A stretch of DNA of 64,000 nt from Flavobacterium shii (GTDB lineage: Bacteria; Bacteroidota; Bacteroidia; Flavobacteriales; Flavobacteriaceae): NCBI RefSeq assembly GCF_025847235.1, contig NZ_JAOZEW010000003.1, positions 186,001-250,000 on the forward strand, in the 5' to 3' direction. The translations under genes were made by a program, and so were the position numbers. A model generated the notes under the pieces. That model saw only the letters and a program-made list of their open reading frames with translations, was not told where the DNA came from and did no database searches. Shown one piece after another: positions 18,312-26,650 of this stretch (positions within the stretch are counted from its first letter, which is position 1; every line of letters starts with the position of its first letter).

Positions 18312-18450
18312 TTAAACATTTCTCCTCATTATCGACCATTGCCATTTCTAGGTGGTATAAGCAACATCACGATAACACATTATATTATCTGTTGAATTAA
18401 GGGATCACCGACTGACTGAATTGAACTAGATATAGTATTGGGATATACAA
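18312..18450 (-). pseudogene. Dead 3' end of a second metalloprotease effector gene
   Basis: The minus strand reads NSTDNIMCYRDVAYTT, stop, then KWQWSIMRRNV, stop. This is the same C-terminus as the intact metalloprotease, with TGG changed to TAG. Further upstream a one-base deletion breaks the frame before VYPN. The zinc-binding HExxHxxGxxH part is missing. It is the leftover of a duplicated effector gene, still positioned directly ahead of the A3 immunity-like gene. The remaining sequence up to 18666 shows no gene that I recognise. Confidence 0.82.
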
Positions 18451-18666
18451 TTAAGGGGTATAAACCAGCTCCTAATAAGTATATCAATAAAATTATTTTT
18501 ATCGTAAAAAATATAAATGTATAGGATCTAATGTTACTGTTAATTGATGAATCCAAAAATGAAAACTTTAGAGTGATTCAAAAGAAACAAAACAAAAATT
18601 ATCTTTTTTTATAAAGTTACAGGCATAAATTACAAATCCACGCTTAGCGCTCCCAAAACAAGTTTA

Positions 18667-19092
18667 TTAATAATATTTTAGAATATCATCTTCATACAAC
18701 CATATTTTATCTTTACCATTAATTACCTCACCTGTATCTGCGTTAACCCAAATCCCAAACACTGCTACTTTTAACATTTTTATATTTTTAAATGAATACA
18801 CATAATACTGGTCTATTATTAAACTTGGTAAAATTGTTTTGGATTTAATTGAATTATCTTTTACTCTTTTTTTATCTGTAAAATTCAAGTAGATACTACT
18901 AGCTTTATCAAAAGAAATATTTTGTTTTTTTTCAAATTCAATAGCTTCTTTAGTTAACTTATTTTCAGGAAAACATCTTGAAATACAACATAATATCACT
19001 TTGTGTTCTTGTAAAAAATTTTCTTCTTTACTTTTACAACCAAAAAAAGTTAAAGTTGAGGATAATACCATAATATTTATTATTTTATTCAT
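18667..19092 (-). CDS. Small lipoprotein in T6SS array (unclassified)
   Basis: This 141-residue protein has a type II signal peptide (lipobox FFGC at Cys19). The mature part holds a short conserved-looking end, VFGIWVNADTGEVINGKDKIW, of which GIWVNADTGEVINGK resembles the VINGNTGEI segment of the family-A lipoproteins. It may be a distant or shortened relative. It sits directly after the toxin-like fragment at 19153-19611 and could be that toxin's former immunity gene. I know no named family. Confidence 0.6.
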   Translation of the reverse strand: MNKIINIMVLSSTLTFFGCKSKEENFLQEHKVILCCISRCFPENKLTKEAIEFEKKQNISFDKASSIYLNFTDKKRVKDNSIKSKTILPSLIIDQYYVYSFKNIKMLKVAVFGIWVNADTGEVINGKDKIWLYEDDILKYY

Positions 19093-19152
19093 AAACTAAG
19101 TACTTTTATTTCTGAAAATCAGATGCTCCTTCTTTGATTACAGTTATTTTAG

Positions 19153-19611
19153 CTAATTGCCCAGAGTGTTCTTTAGAAGTACTGACAAATGCTTGTAAAT
19201 CTTGTAATATCCTTTTGGGGTTTGTGTTACATCTGATATATAACTAGTACCAAATGACTTAGAAAAAGCTTCCTGTATAGCAGTTTTTACAGTAGTTGTA
19301 CACTGCTCGCCAGTCCATGGAAAAACACTATATACTTTAAGGTGCCTATACCTCTCTTCCCACCAATTTATCATTTTCTTTACCTCACTTTCTTTCACAT
19401 AAAATTCAATTGTATAAACTTTACCATAAATGTAAGTTCCGTCTTTTTCCCAATGTAATTTAATATGATCAAGAACCATATCTAAAGTTACTTCCTCTGG
19501 TTTGATAGCTTTTATTATTCCAATATTTGTTCCCTATCAAGGTTGTCCTAGAGAATTCTTAAAAGTTGGATTATCAAGCCTAACATTATCATTCTTGTCG
19601 TCATCATTAAA
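19153..19611 (-). pseudogene. Decayed toxin-like C-terminal fragment
   Basis: An open stretch of 108 codons or more ends at 19153 and includes LHWEKDGTYIYGKVYTIEFY, then WTGEQCTTTVKTAIQEAF. The QCTTTVKTAI block resembles the catalytic-Cys region of permuted papain-like/NlpC enzymes (NCTT-type), but the His part is not present. Reading upstream, the frame continues through GTNIGIIKAIKPEEVTLDM and then meets two stops preceded by LDNPTFKNSLGQP. No start codon with a ribosome site is visible. I read it as the 3' remnant of an effector gene. The toxin class is a guess. Confidence 0.55.
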
Positions 19612-19659
19612 ATAATATTATTATTTTATACATTATTTATTCTCAAAAATAATTTCTTT

Positions 19660-20310
19660 TTATATTCCTTTTCCTATAATTTTAATTACTTCTTGTATTG
19701 CTCTGGATTCATCATCAATTTTGACAATTAATTTGCCACTATTACCTTTATATTCTCCAAAATAACGCAAAGTCCATGTTCCTGTTTTCGTTTTTTCATT
19801 ATAAAATCTGTTTACCGTAGTAGTAATTGCATATAAATCTGCTTTATTATTTTCTAAAAATTGCACAACATCATCAATTGCTATTTTAAAAGGTTTATCA
19901 TAATTAGTTTCTTTAATTAATTCCCCTTTTTCATCAAATTCATACCAGATACCCAAAACACATCCTACATTCCCAAATTTTATTCCTTTAGCACGAATTC
20001 CTAAATTGAGATAAAATCCTTTAGATATAACATACAATGATTTTTTAGGTGTTTCTTCAATAAAATAGCCGCTCTCTGCATTCCCATATTCAATTACTCT
20101 TGTTCCATTATTTAAAACATAATCTTCAGCTTCATCTCTATTTTTATTAAATCTATCTATATCAAATTTTTCAAATTCTTTATTGACTAATTTATTATAT
20201 TCATTTTTTATCTTGTTATGTTTAGTTTTTTCTAGTATCTCTTGCTGCTTATTTTGTGGTTTACAGCTACACATAGTAAAAAGGACACACAATAAAATTA
20301 TTTTTTTCAT
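19660..20310 (-). CDS. Family-B immunity-like lipoprotein (B2)
   Basis: This 216-residue lipoprotein has signal peptide MKKIILLCVLFTMCSCKPQ (lipobox MCSC). It follows the family-B plan: KEFEKFDIDRFNKNRDEAED, then GIWYEFDEKGELIKETNYD, an acidic helix (VVQFLENNKADLYA) and TKTGTWTLRYFGEYKG near the end. It is more diverged from B1 and B3 than they are from each other, so it is an older duplicate. It lies between B1 and the decayed toxin fragment. Confidence 0.7.
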   Translation of the reverse strand: MKKIILLCVLFTMCSCKPQNKQQEILEKTKHNKIKNEYNKLVNKEFEKFDIDRFNKNRDEAEDYVLNNGTRVIEYGNAESGYFIEETPKKSLYVISKGFYLNLGIRAKGIKFGNVGCVLGIWYEFDEKGELIKETNYDKPFKIAIDDVVQFLENNKADLYAITTTVNRFYNEKTKTGTWTLRYFGEYKGNSGKLIVKIDDESRAIQEVIKIIGKGI

Positions 20311-20384
20311 TTTATGTTTTTTGTGTAATCAAATCTCTTAAAAAGAAATTAAGATAATATAAAAATATAACAGATAAATTCTAT

Positions 20385-21074
20385 TTATTCTTTTCTAAAA
20401 AGCATCTCTTTTTCACCTTCTTTACCCAATATTTTTACAACTTCTATAATTTCAGCAGTTGAATCATCTATCTCGATACTGAACATTCCCTGTTTATCTT
20501 TATATTTTCCTCGATAAATTAAATTCCAAGTTCTTTTTTTCGTTACCTCATCATAAGATCTATTTATAGAAGTATAATTTGAAAATAAATCGGCTTCATT
20601 TTGCTTTAAAAACTCAATTATATCTTTAATTGTAATTTTGAATGGCTTGTCAAGGTCGGTTTCTTTAATTAATTTTCCCTTTTCGTCAAAGTAATACCAG
20701 ATACTTATTGGGCATTCTTCTTTAAATTTTGACCCTTTTGATTTTATTCTACCTGACTGATAAAACTCTTTATAGATACTGTATAAAGAATTATTTGCTG
20801 ATTCATTTTTCACGAACCATGAGTCTTTTTCTCCAGCACTTTCTTCTATTTTAATATTGTTTGTTAATTGATGAATCTTTCCTATACCAACTTCATTATC
20901 CTTATAAAATCTTTTTACATCAAACGTTTCAAAATCATTGGTTACTAAATTGTTATATTCTTGATTCTTTTCCACTTGGTAATGCTTTACTTTTTCAACT
21001 TCTGCTTGCTTTTTATTTTGTGGTTTACAACTAAAAACTATAAAGATTAAGCCTATTATCAATAATTCTCTCAT
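20385..21074 (-). CDS. Family-B immunity-like lipoprotein (B1)
   Basis: This is a lipoprotein of about 229 residues with start MRELLIIGLIFIVFSCKPQ (lipobox VFSC). I place the start at 21074 by alignment with B3. A longer in-frame opening to 21143 exists but runs through the effector stub in a different frame from the stub and has no signal-peptide logic. The N- and C-terminal thirds are almost identical to B3, while the middle (ERF-type variable zone, about 55-105) is quite different. That pattern of conserved flanks and variable centre suggests specificity exchange. Confidence 0.72.
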   Translation of the reverse strand: MRELLIIGLIFIVFSCKPQNKKQAEVEKVKHYQVEKNQEYNNLVTNDFETFDVKRFYKDNEVGIGKIHQLTNNIKIEESAGEKDSWFVKNESANNSLYSIYKEFYQSGRIKSKGSKFKEECPISIWYYFDEKGKLIKETDLDKPFKITIKDIIEFLKQNEADLFSNYTSINRSYDEVTKKRTWNLIYRGKYKDKQGMFSIEIDDSTAEIIEVVKILGKEGEKEMLFRKE

Positions 21075-21298
21075 CATTATCACCATTCCAATTATCTTTA
21101 GGTCTAAAACTAACCAAACATTTATCATTAACATATATAGCAACCATTTTGGATTTATTAAAACTTACTCCTTTAGTGGCTCCTGTTATGTTAATATTTT
21201 TTACTGAATTAATTTCAATATTCTCTTTTGCATACGATTTAATATCTCCTTTTGCTTTAACTATTAATTTCCCTCCTAATGATTGATGTATAAGACAT
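21075..21298 (-). pseudogene. Effector 5' stub with shared N-terminal leader (copy 2)
   Basis: After ATG at 21298 (MSYTS) one inserted base shifts the frame. The continued frame reads GGKLIVKAKGDIKSYAKENI, then EINSVKNINITGATKGVSFN and KSKMVAIYVNDKCLVSFRPK up to the B1 start. The first ~48 residues match the metalloprotease effector, and the rest is different, so it came from another effector that used the same leader. A copy of the vgrG 3' tail lies immediately before it, overlapping the end of the A2 gene. Confidence 0.8.
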
Positions 21299-21326
21299 GA
21301 TTAAAATAATTTAGTTTTTTTCAACA

Positions 21327-22013
21327 CTATTTAATTTTACTTCTTTCTACTTTTATAAAAGCATCATACAAACTACCTTGTTTACCTTGCGTACTTCGCA
21401 AAGTGCTAAATAAAATTTCACCAGTATTACCATTTATAACATAACTATGTAATACTTGAGTGTTTTTATCATCTCTATAATAAACTTCATAAAGAGGTAA
21501 CTTTGTTTTTTCTAAATCAATATAACGATTTAAATTATATGTTTTTTCCATATTCATTAAATCATAATTGTATTTTTCTTTCATCTTTTTTACCAAGTCA
21601 TCAATAGAAAATTTGTATTCTTTATCGTAATTGGTTTCTTTAATTAAATTACCTTTTTCATCATACTCTTTCCAAATTCCAAACTCCAAATTATAGAAAG
21701 TTTGTCCTTTTAATTTTAGACTATTCGTTTTAACATAATAAGATTTCACATCTAAAATGGGGTTCCCATAAAGGTTTTTTTCTTCTTGAAAAGTATCGTT
21801 AAAATACAATATCTTAACCCCCTCATTACTATATTTTAAATATTTATCATCTTTTGATGGTGAATATTTAGTATCAATATCCCAATCTCTATATTTATTT
21901 ATGTCAAAAGTTTCAATAGCAGTTTCTCTTTTAATTATTGAGTCACTTTTTACTTGACCCTTACAGTTACTCAAATAAAGTAGCGTTACTAAAATTATTA
22001 ATTGTACCTTCAT
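21327..22013 (-). CDS. Family-A immunity-like lipoprotein (A2)
   Basis: This 228-residue protein has an N-terminal export signal (MKVQLIILVTLLYLSNCKGQ, Cys17 as possible lipid site). The centre has the MORN-like GIWKEYDEKGNLIKETNYDK, and the C-terminal half is nearly identical to A1 and A3, ending FIKVERSKIK. The region from about residue 45 to 100 is unlike the other two copies. It stands second behind the metalloprotease, after A1, so it is more likely an orphan or spare immunity protein than the main one. Confidence 0.72.
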   Translation of the reverse strand: MKVQLIILVTLLYLSNCKGQVKSDSIIKRETAIETFDINKYRDWDIDTKYSPSKDDKYLKYSNEGVKILYFNDTFQEEKNLYGNPILDVKSYYVKTNSLKLKGQTFYNLEFGIWKEYDEKGNLIKETNYDKEYKFSIDDLVKKMKEKYNYDLMNMEKTYNLNRYIDLEKTKLPLYEVYYRDDKNTQVLHSYVINGNTGEILFSTLRSTQGKQGSLYDAFIKVERSKIK

Positions 22014-22109
22014 TAATTACTTAAATTAAACAGCTCTCTCATTGTAGATTAGACCAACGCTAAAATAAACAACTAGTTAAGTTAAACTTGCTATTTAAAA
22101 TATTTTATA

Positions 22110-22787
22110 TTATTTCTTTTCTTTGAATGATTTTATAAAAACATCATACAAACTACCTTGTTTACCTTGTGTACTTCGCAAAGTGTTAAATAAAATTTCA
22201 CCTGTATTCCCATTTATAACATAACTGTGTAGTATTAGAGCGTTTTTATCATCTCTATAATAAACTTCATAAAGTGGTAACTTTGTTTTCTCTAAATCAA
22301 CATAACGATTTAAATTATATGTTTTCTCCACATTCATTAAATCATAATTGTATTTTTCTTTCATTTTTTTTACCAAATCATCTACAGAAAATTTATATTC
22401 TTTATCATAATTAATTTCTTTAATTAAATTACCTTTTTCATCATATTCATTATGTATACCAATAGGAAATCCATAAAATTCATCTCCCTTTGCTTGCAAA
22501 ATGTTATTTTGAAAAAATACTTTGACAATACAATATGCTGAATTTTTTATTTTTGTTCTTTCAACAAAACCAATACCTCCGCTGCCTGTAAAATACTGTA
22601 CTTCATCTCCATTGGGTAAAATATACAGTCCCGTTTTAGGATTTATAGCTAAGTTTTTGTATTTACTTATATCAAAAGTTTCCATAATTGTATCTTTTTT
22701 AATTGTTGAGTTGTGTTTTTCCTTTATTTGGCCTACACAATTACTCACATTTAATAATAATGCTAAAATAATTATATGTATTTTCAT
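22110..22787 (-). CDS. Family-A lipoprotein, probable immunity protein of the metalloprotease (A1)
   Basis: This exported protein of about 225 residues starts at MKIHIIILALLLNVSNCVGQ. I place the start at 22787, 11 bases after the effector stop, because the longer frame to 22838 overlaps the effector and lacks a signal peptide. It has the family-A conserved half (VKKMKEKYNYDLMN, YEVYYRDDKNALILHSYVIN) and a MORN-like GIHNEYDEKGNLIKEINYDK. Direct position behind a vgrG-linked protease and predicted envelope location fit an immunity protein. No biochemical family is known to me. Confidence 0.75.
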   Translation of the reverse strand: MKIHIIILALLLNVSNCVGQIKEKHNSTIKKDTIMETFDISKYKNLAINPKTGLYILPNGDEVQYFTGSGGIGFVERTKIKNSAYCIVKVFFQNNILQAKGDEFYGFPIGIHNEYDEKGNLIKEINYDKEYKFSVDDLVKKMKEKYNYDLMNVEKTYNLNRYVDLEKTKLPLYEVYYRDDKNALILHSYVINGNTGEILFNTLRSTQGKQGSLYDVFIKSFKEKK

Positions 22788-22798
22788 AATTGTTAAAA

Positions 22799-24274
22799 TT
22801 AAACATTTCTCCTCATTATCGACCATTGCCATTTCCATGTGGTATAAGCTACATCACGATAACACATTATATTATCTGTTGAATTAAGAGGATTAGTTAA
22901 AGCATTTGGGTATACATATTTCACATCTGAATCCTCTATCGGATTACTATCGGCATGTGTATGGAGTAGTCCCATCCCGTGTAACCCCTCATGATTCATG
23001 GTACAAAAATCTTTATTTGGAAATAATAATAAATTTTTCAGGAATCGCATTTTCCATTTGCCCCCAGCCAAATATTGTTCTCCATGAATTTGTCCTTTTG
23101 CTTCATCATAAACCTGAGCAGCTAAAGAGAATACTGTAAAATAACCTGTTTTATACTTATTATTCTTTAAAACTCCTGCAGCATCTTTATCATTCAAAAA
23201 TATATTTTTTACATCCGCAAAAAATCCATTTGTGTCTTCATTAATTTTATTACTACTTTCTATATATTTTCCTCCTGTTTGAAAATGAGGATTTGAAGAC
23301 ACATCAAGTTCATTGGGACTGTTTTCAAGTATCGGAACAATTAATGCCTGATATAAAGCATTGCATAAATTAGTTTTTTCATCTGGAGTAAAACCACCTA
23401 TTAATGTACCTGTTAATGATTTTGTCACATTTGTTTTAATTCCTACCAAAACAAATTTTTGTTCCTTTCTTTGGCTTGCATCATTTTTTCCAACAATAAT
23501 TTTCCCTGCGAGCTTTCTTAGTGCTAATTGTTCTGGTTTACTTTTTACACCACTATCTTTTGGATAAGCAAATACTTTTATTATCCCTAAAGCATCACTT
23601 GTAATATCTTCGTTACAAGTAATTTTTATAGTAGCACCAGCTGATGCTACTAATCCACCAGTTTTATTTTTATCAGACAAAACAGGTTTGTCAATTGTAA
23701 AAATTGTTTTATCATACTCAAATTCCAACTTATCCAAATCTTCTCCTATATCAACCAAAACTCTCAAAGTAGCTTCAAAAGGAGGCGGGGTGGTTGCTGT
23801 AATAGTATCGCTAAATTTTTTTGAAAATAAATTAAGATAAGGTACAAAATATTCTCCAACTGATGGCTTTCCTCCAGCAGTTTTGGCTTTTACAATTACA
23901 GGAATTTGCTTGTATTCTGATTTTAATTTTTTATAGGCTTCTATTTTTGTCAAATCACTAATACCATCTTTATACCCTCCTTCAATTATAGACTTATAAT
24001 CAGGCTCAAGATTTAATCCGTTATCTTTTAATCGCAACCAATCAAAGCCAAATTCTCCTTTATATGCTGCGAGGGTCCTAAATTCAACTTTTGCCAGAGC
24101 CATCTTTTCAACAGGAAGACCTTTCTTAGGCTTATTAAAACTTACCCCATTATTTGCTCCTGTTATATTAATCTTTTTTACTGAATTAATTTCAATATTC
24201 TCTTTTGCATATGATTTAATATCCCCTTTTGCTCTAATAATTAATTTCCCTCCTATGATTAATGTATAAGACAT
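22799..24274 (-). CDS. T6SS-associated metzincin-like metalloprotease effector
   Basis: This is a 491-residue protein without a signal peptide. Residues 1-48 form a leader (GGKLIIRAKGDIKSYAKENI, INSVKKINITGAN) shared with two decayed stubs nearby. The middle is beta-rich and unrecognised. The C-terminal zincin domain has HEGLHGMGLLH at residues 428-438, an exact HExxHxxGxxH zinc site, followed by a Met-turn candidate NIMCY near 468-472. This combination is the metzincin hallmark. The ATG lies two bases after the vgrG stop, so it is probably loaded onto or fused by position to that spike. The target protein is unknown. Confidence 0.8.
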   Translation of the reverse strand: MSYTLIIGGKLIIRAKGDIKSYAKENIEINSVKKINITGANNGVSFNKPKKGLPVEKMALAKVEFRTLAAYKGEFGFDWLRLKDNGLNLEPDYKSIIEGGYKDGISDLTKIEAYKKLKSEYKQIPVIVKAKTAGGKPSVGEYFVPYLNLFSKKFSDTITATTPPPFEATLRVLVDIGEDLDKLEFEYDKTIFTIDKPVLSDKNKTGGLVASAGATIKITCNEDITSDALGIIKVFAYPKDSGVKSKPEQLALRKLAGKIIVGKNDASQRKEQKFVLVGIKTNVTKSLTGTLIGGFTPDEKTNLCNALYQALIVPILENSPNELDVSSNPHFQTGGKYIESSNKINEDTNGFFADVKNIFLNDKDAAGVLKNNKYKTGYFTVFSLAAQVYDEAKGQIHGEQYLAGGKWKMRFLKNLLLFPNKDFCTMNHEGLHGMGLLHTHADSNPIEDSDVKYVYPNALTNPLNSTDNIMCYRDVAYTTWKWQWSIMRRNV

Positions 24275-24276
24275 AA

Positions 24277-26085
24277 TTAAAATAATTTAGATTTTTCGGC
24301 ACTATTTAGCTTTACTTCTTTTTGAGAATGTTTTTGTATTTCTCCTTGAGAAGAATATTCCATTCCTTTTTGACTATTGAATGTTATTTCTTTTTCAGTG
24401 TTCAATTCCTTATCTCCAGTAATATTTTCAATTACACTTCCTACTACATTCGTCATACTATTACCTCCAACACTAGTATTTAGCATCATTCCTACCATCA
24501 TGGTTTTGTCCACTCCAGCACTTTCGGTAATGTTCATTCCGGCAGTTGTAGTAATATTTTGTGAAGCGTTCATAACAATGTTTGTCGCGTTCATTGTTAT
24601 TACTTGAGGTGCTGTAATAGTTATGTTTCCGCCTACTGTATCAAGCTGTATTTCATTACCTATTTTATCTGTAATTATAATACTCTCGTCTTCGGTAAAT
24701 TTTATAATATGTCCACTACGGGTATGAATTGCTTTTATATTATTATCTCCATCGGCATAACCACTTTTATCCTGTCCGTTATACTGAGTTCCCAAAACAT
24801 AAGGATTTTGCGCATTGCCACCTTCAAAACCTACTAATACTTCTTCGCCTATTTCAGGAATAAAATAAAATCCTTTCCCAGGGCCAGAATGAGGTTGTAT
24901 CATTCGCATCCATTCGCTCGATGTACTACCGCTTGCCCAATAAAACTCAACTTTTACACGTCCTAATCCATCGGGATCGTTATTATCTGTTATTTTTGCG
25001 GGTTGAGTTTCGGCATGAGCAAAAACAGCAACATTGGTATAATGTGGTGCAGCAACATCGGCAGGAATTGCTTTGAACTCACAAGAATAATTTCCATATA
25101 CTTTGGAGTGGTGTATGACTTCTATAACAATTAATTCATGTTCTACAGTTTGATTTACGATTGTAAATACTTGCCCGATTCCTAAAGGAATATAAGATAT
25201 TCCACTATAATACACACTATTGGCATCGCTACCCGCAGTTTGTAATTTAACCATTTCTTCTAATTCATCTTTATTTTGGGCGTTGTTAGTATAAGCACCA
25301 AAACTTAAATCGGCTTGCGCAACAGTTCCCTGATTATGACCTACAATAGACGAAAAACTATCTTTACTTCCTACTGAGGTTCTCGCTGCAGAGCTCCGAA
25401 TATTATTTGCATTATCATAATCATATCCGGCCAAAGAAATCTTATGTGCCGACATATTAGTCTGTATCTTAAAACCATGCAATGATGCTCCATTAATAAG
25501 TTTTATTTTGCTGGTTTTTGTTTGTCCAAACTGCATACGCATACCATCAAAATAATACCATTGCCCATAACGAGCCGCCAGTCGTTTTAAAAAATTAAAA
25601 CTGGTTTCATTATACTGAGCCATGTATTTAAATTCTTTGAGATAGGTAGATCTTATTGACTCTCTCTGGTAAAACTCGCCAGGTCCTTCGGCAAAAACCC
25701 CAAGAACAATATCATCCATTCCTCTCTCTAGGTATGTTCTGGATTTTTTCATATCATCCAAAACGATTGTATGACTTATCCCTGTAACATGTAAACCAAC
25801 TGGACTACCATGAAGATCAACAGATGAAAGTTCAGTAATGATCCCCTTACTCATCAATTTAATTCCGGTAAGACTCTTAAAAGTAAAGATAACCTCATCT
25901 CCAAGGTAGCTTCTTAATGCTTTTGCCTGATCTGCAGGTTTTATTATTGCTTTGCCTGTATATTGCCAAATAAATGAAAAATGGTGATGATCAGCCATTT
26001 TTTGCGATAGCTTTAAATCATAATAAACAACGTTCTGGGTAAAACTCCCTATAGATATATGTACTTGTTCTGAAAAATGTGCCAT
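24277..26085 (-). CDS. vgrG: T6SS spike protein VgrG
   Basis: This 602-residue VgrG (TssI) has gp27-like domains at about residues 1-330 and the gp5 OB-fold near 350-430 with DNNDPDGLGRVKVEFYWA and the SGPGKGFYFIPEIGEEVLVG segment. A repetitive beta-helix needle at about 470-580 is rich in Asn/Thr/Val (ITAPQVITMNATNIVMNAS). Residues 580-602 form a Lys/Ser-rich tail ending KLNSAEKSKLF. This tail-coding region is duplicated in front of both effector stubs. The gene lies 35 bases after hcp2 and 2 bases before the metalloprotease. Confidence 0.93.
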   Translation of the reverse strand: MAHFSEQVHISIGSFTQNVVYYDLKLSQKMADHHHFSFIWQYTGKAIIKPADQAKALRSYLGDEVIFTFKSLTGIKLMSKGIITELSSVDLHGSPVGLHVTGISHTIVLDDMKKSRTYLERGMDDIVLGVFAEGPGEFYQRESIRSTYLKEFKYMAQYNETSFNFLKRLAARYGQWYYFDGMRMQFGQTKTSKIKLINGASLHGFKIQTNMSAHKISLAGYDYDNANNIRSSAARTSVGSKDSFSSIVGHNQGTVAQADLSFGAYTNNAQNKDELEEMVKLQTAGSDANSVYYSGISYIPLGIGQVFTIVNQTVEHELIVIEVIHHSKVYGNYSCEFKAIPADVAAPHYTNVAVFAHAETQPAKITDNNDPDGLGRVKVEFYWASGSTSSEWMRMIQPHSGPGKGFYFIPEIGEEVLVGFEGGNAQNPYVLGTQYNGQDKSGYADGDNNIKAIHTRSGHIIKFTEDESIIITDKIGNEIQLDTVGGNITITAPQVITMNATNIVMNASQNITTTAGMNITESAGVDKTMMVGMMLNTSVGGNSMTNVVGSVIENITGDKELNTEKEITFNSQKGMEYSSQGEIQKHSQKEVKLNSAEKSKLF

Positions 26086-26120
26086 AATGTAAGTGCTTGT
26101 TTTTAATTAGCCATTAAAAT

Positions 26121-26516
26121 TTAATCTAAAGCAATCCAGTTATTCAAGAATTTAGCATCTCCAAATGTCAATTCCTTGGCAACCAATTCCATTGTAATTT
26201 TCATTGGAACTTCGGTTGTACTGGTAAATTGTTCGTCATAACCGATGCAAAATGCTTTAACAAACGTTAATTCTTTCATTTTACTCAAGGCATCTCTTCT
26301 GTAAAAAGTAATTTTCCCATCTTTGGTTAAATCACTATTTAACATCCAAGATAAAAAATGGCTATTATTGGTTGCTTCGATAATCATTTTTACAACTCCA
26401 CCTTTGGCATTCCCTGTAGGCTTGCTTGTTGCATCAATTTCTTGTTTAAAACTGATATTAAATTCAAGGACATTATATTCTTCCCCGTCTATATGTAATT
26501 TGGATAAAAAACTCAT
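26121..26516 (-). CDS. tssD: T6SS tube protein Hcp/TssD, copy linked to vgrG
   Basis: This 131-residue Hcp-like protein shares the start MSFLSKLHIDGEEYNVLEFN and the layout of the copy at 26651 (MSFLTSLTVAGKDYKVLNVS). Sequence identity beyond that is low to moderate. Hcp hexamers form the inner tube of the T6SS and may carry small effectors. The copy lies in a unit with vgrG and the metalloprotease, separated from the other hcp by a strong terminator, so it may be the dedicated tube or adaptor for this spike. Confidence 0.82.
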   Translation of the reverse strand: MSFLSKLHIDGEEYNVLEFNISFKQEIDATSKPTGNAKGGVVKMIIEATNNSHFLSWMLNSDLTKDGKITFYRRDALSKMKELTFVKAFCIGYDEQFTSTTEVPMKITMELVAKELTFGDAKFLNNWIALD

Positions 26517-26574
26517 TTGTAGATTTATTAGATTGTTAAAAAGTAGCGTTAAAAGATTTAGATTTTCAAATTAA

Positions 26575-26612
26575 AACAAAAAAGGAAGTCCAATAGATGG
26601 ACTTCCTTTAAT
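26575..26612 (-). terminator. Strong terminator between the two hcp genes
   Basis: AAAGGAAGTCCA at 26581-26592 pairs perfectly with TGGACTTCCTTT at 26598-26609 around a five-base loop, with a T-rich stretch downstream on the minus strand. It should end transcripts of the hcp gene at 26651, or reduce read-through into hcp2-vgrG so that tube protein is made in excess. Confidence 0.85.
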
Positions 26613-26650
26613 AGTTTCAAGCTTAATTAAGTTTGATAAAGTCCAAAGGA

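Noticed and set aside
21075..21143. Longer start of the family-B lipoprotein at 21143
   Set aside because: The extra 23 residues come from the effector stub read in a different frame and would block the signal peptide. Its paralog starts at the equivalent of 21074.
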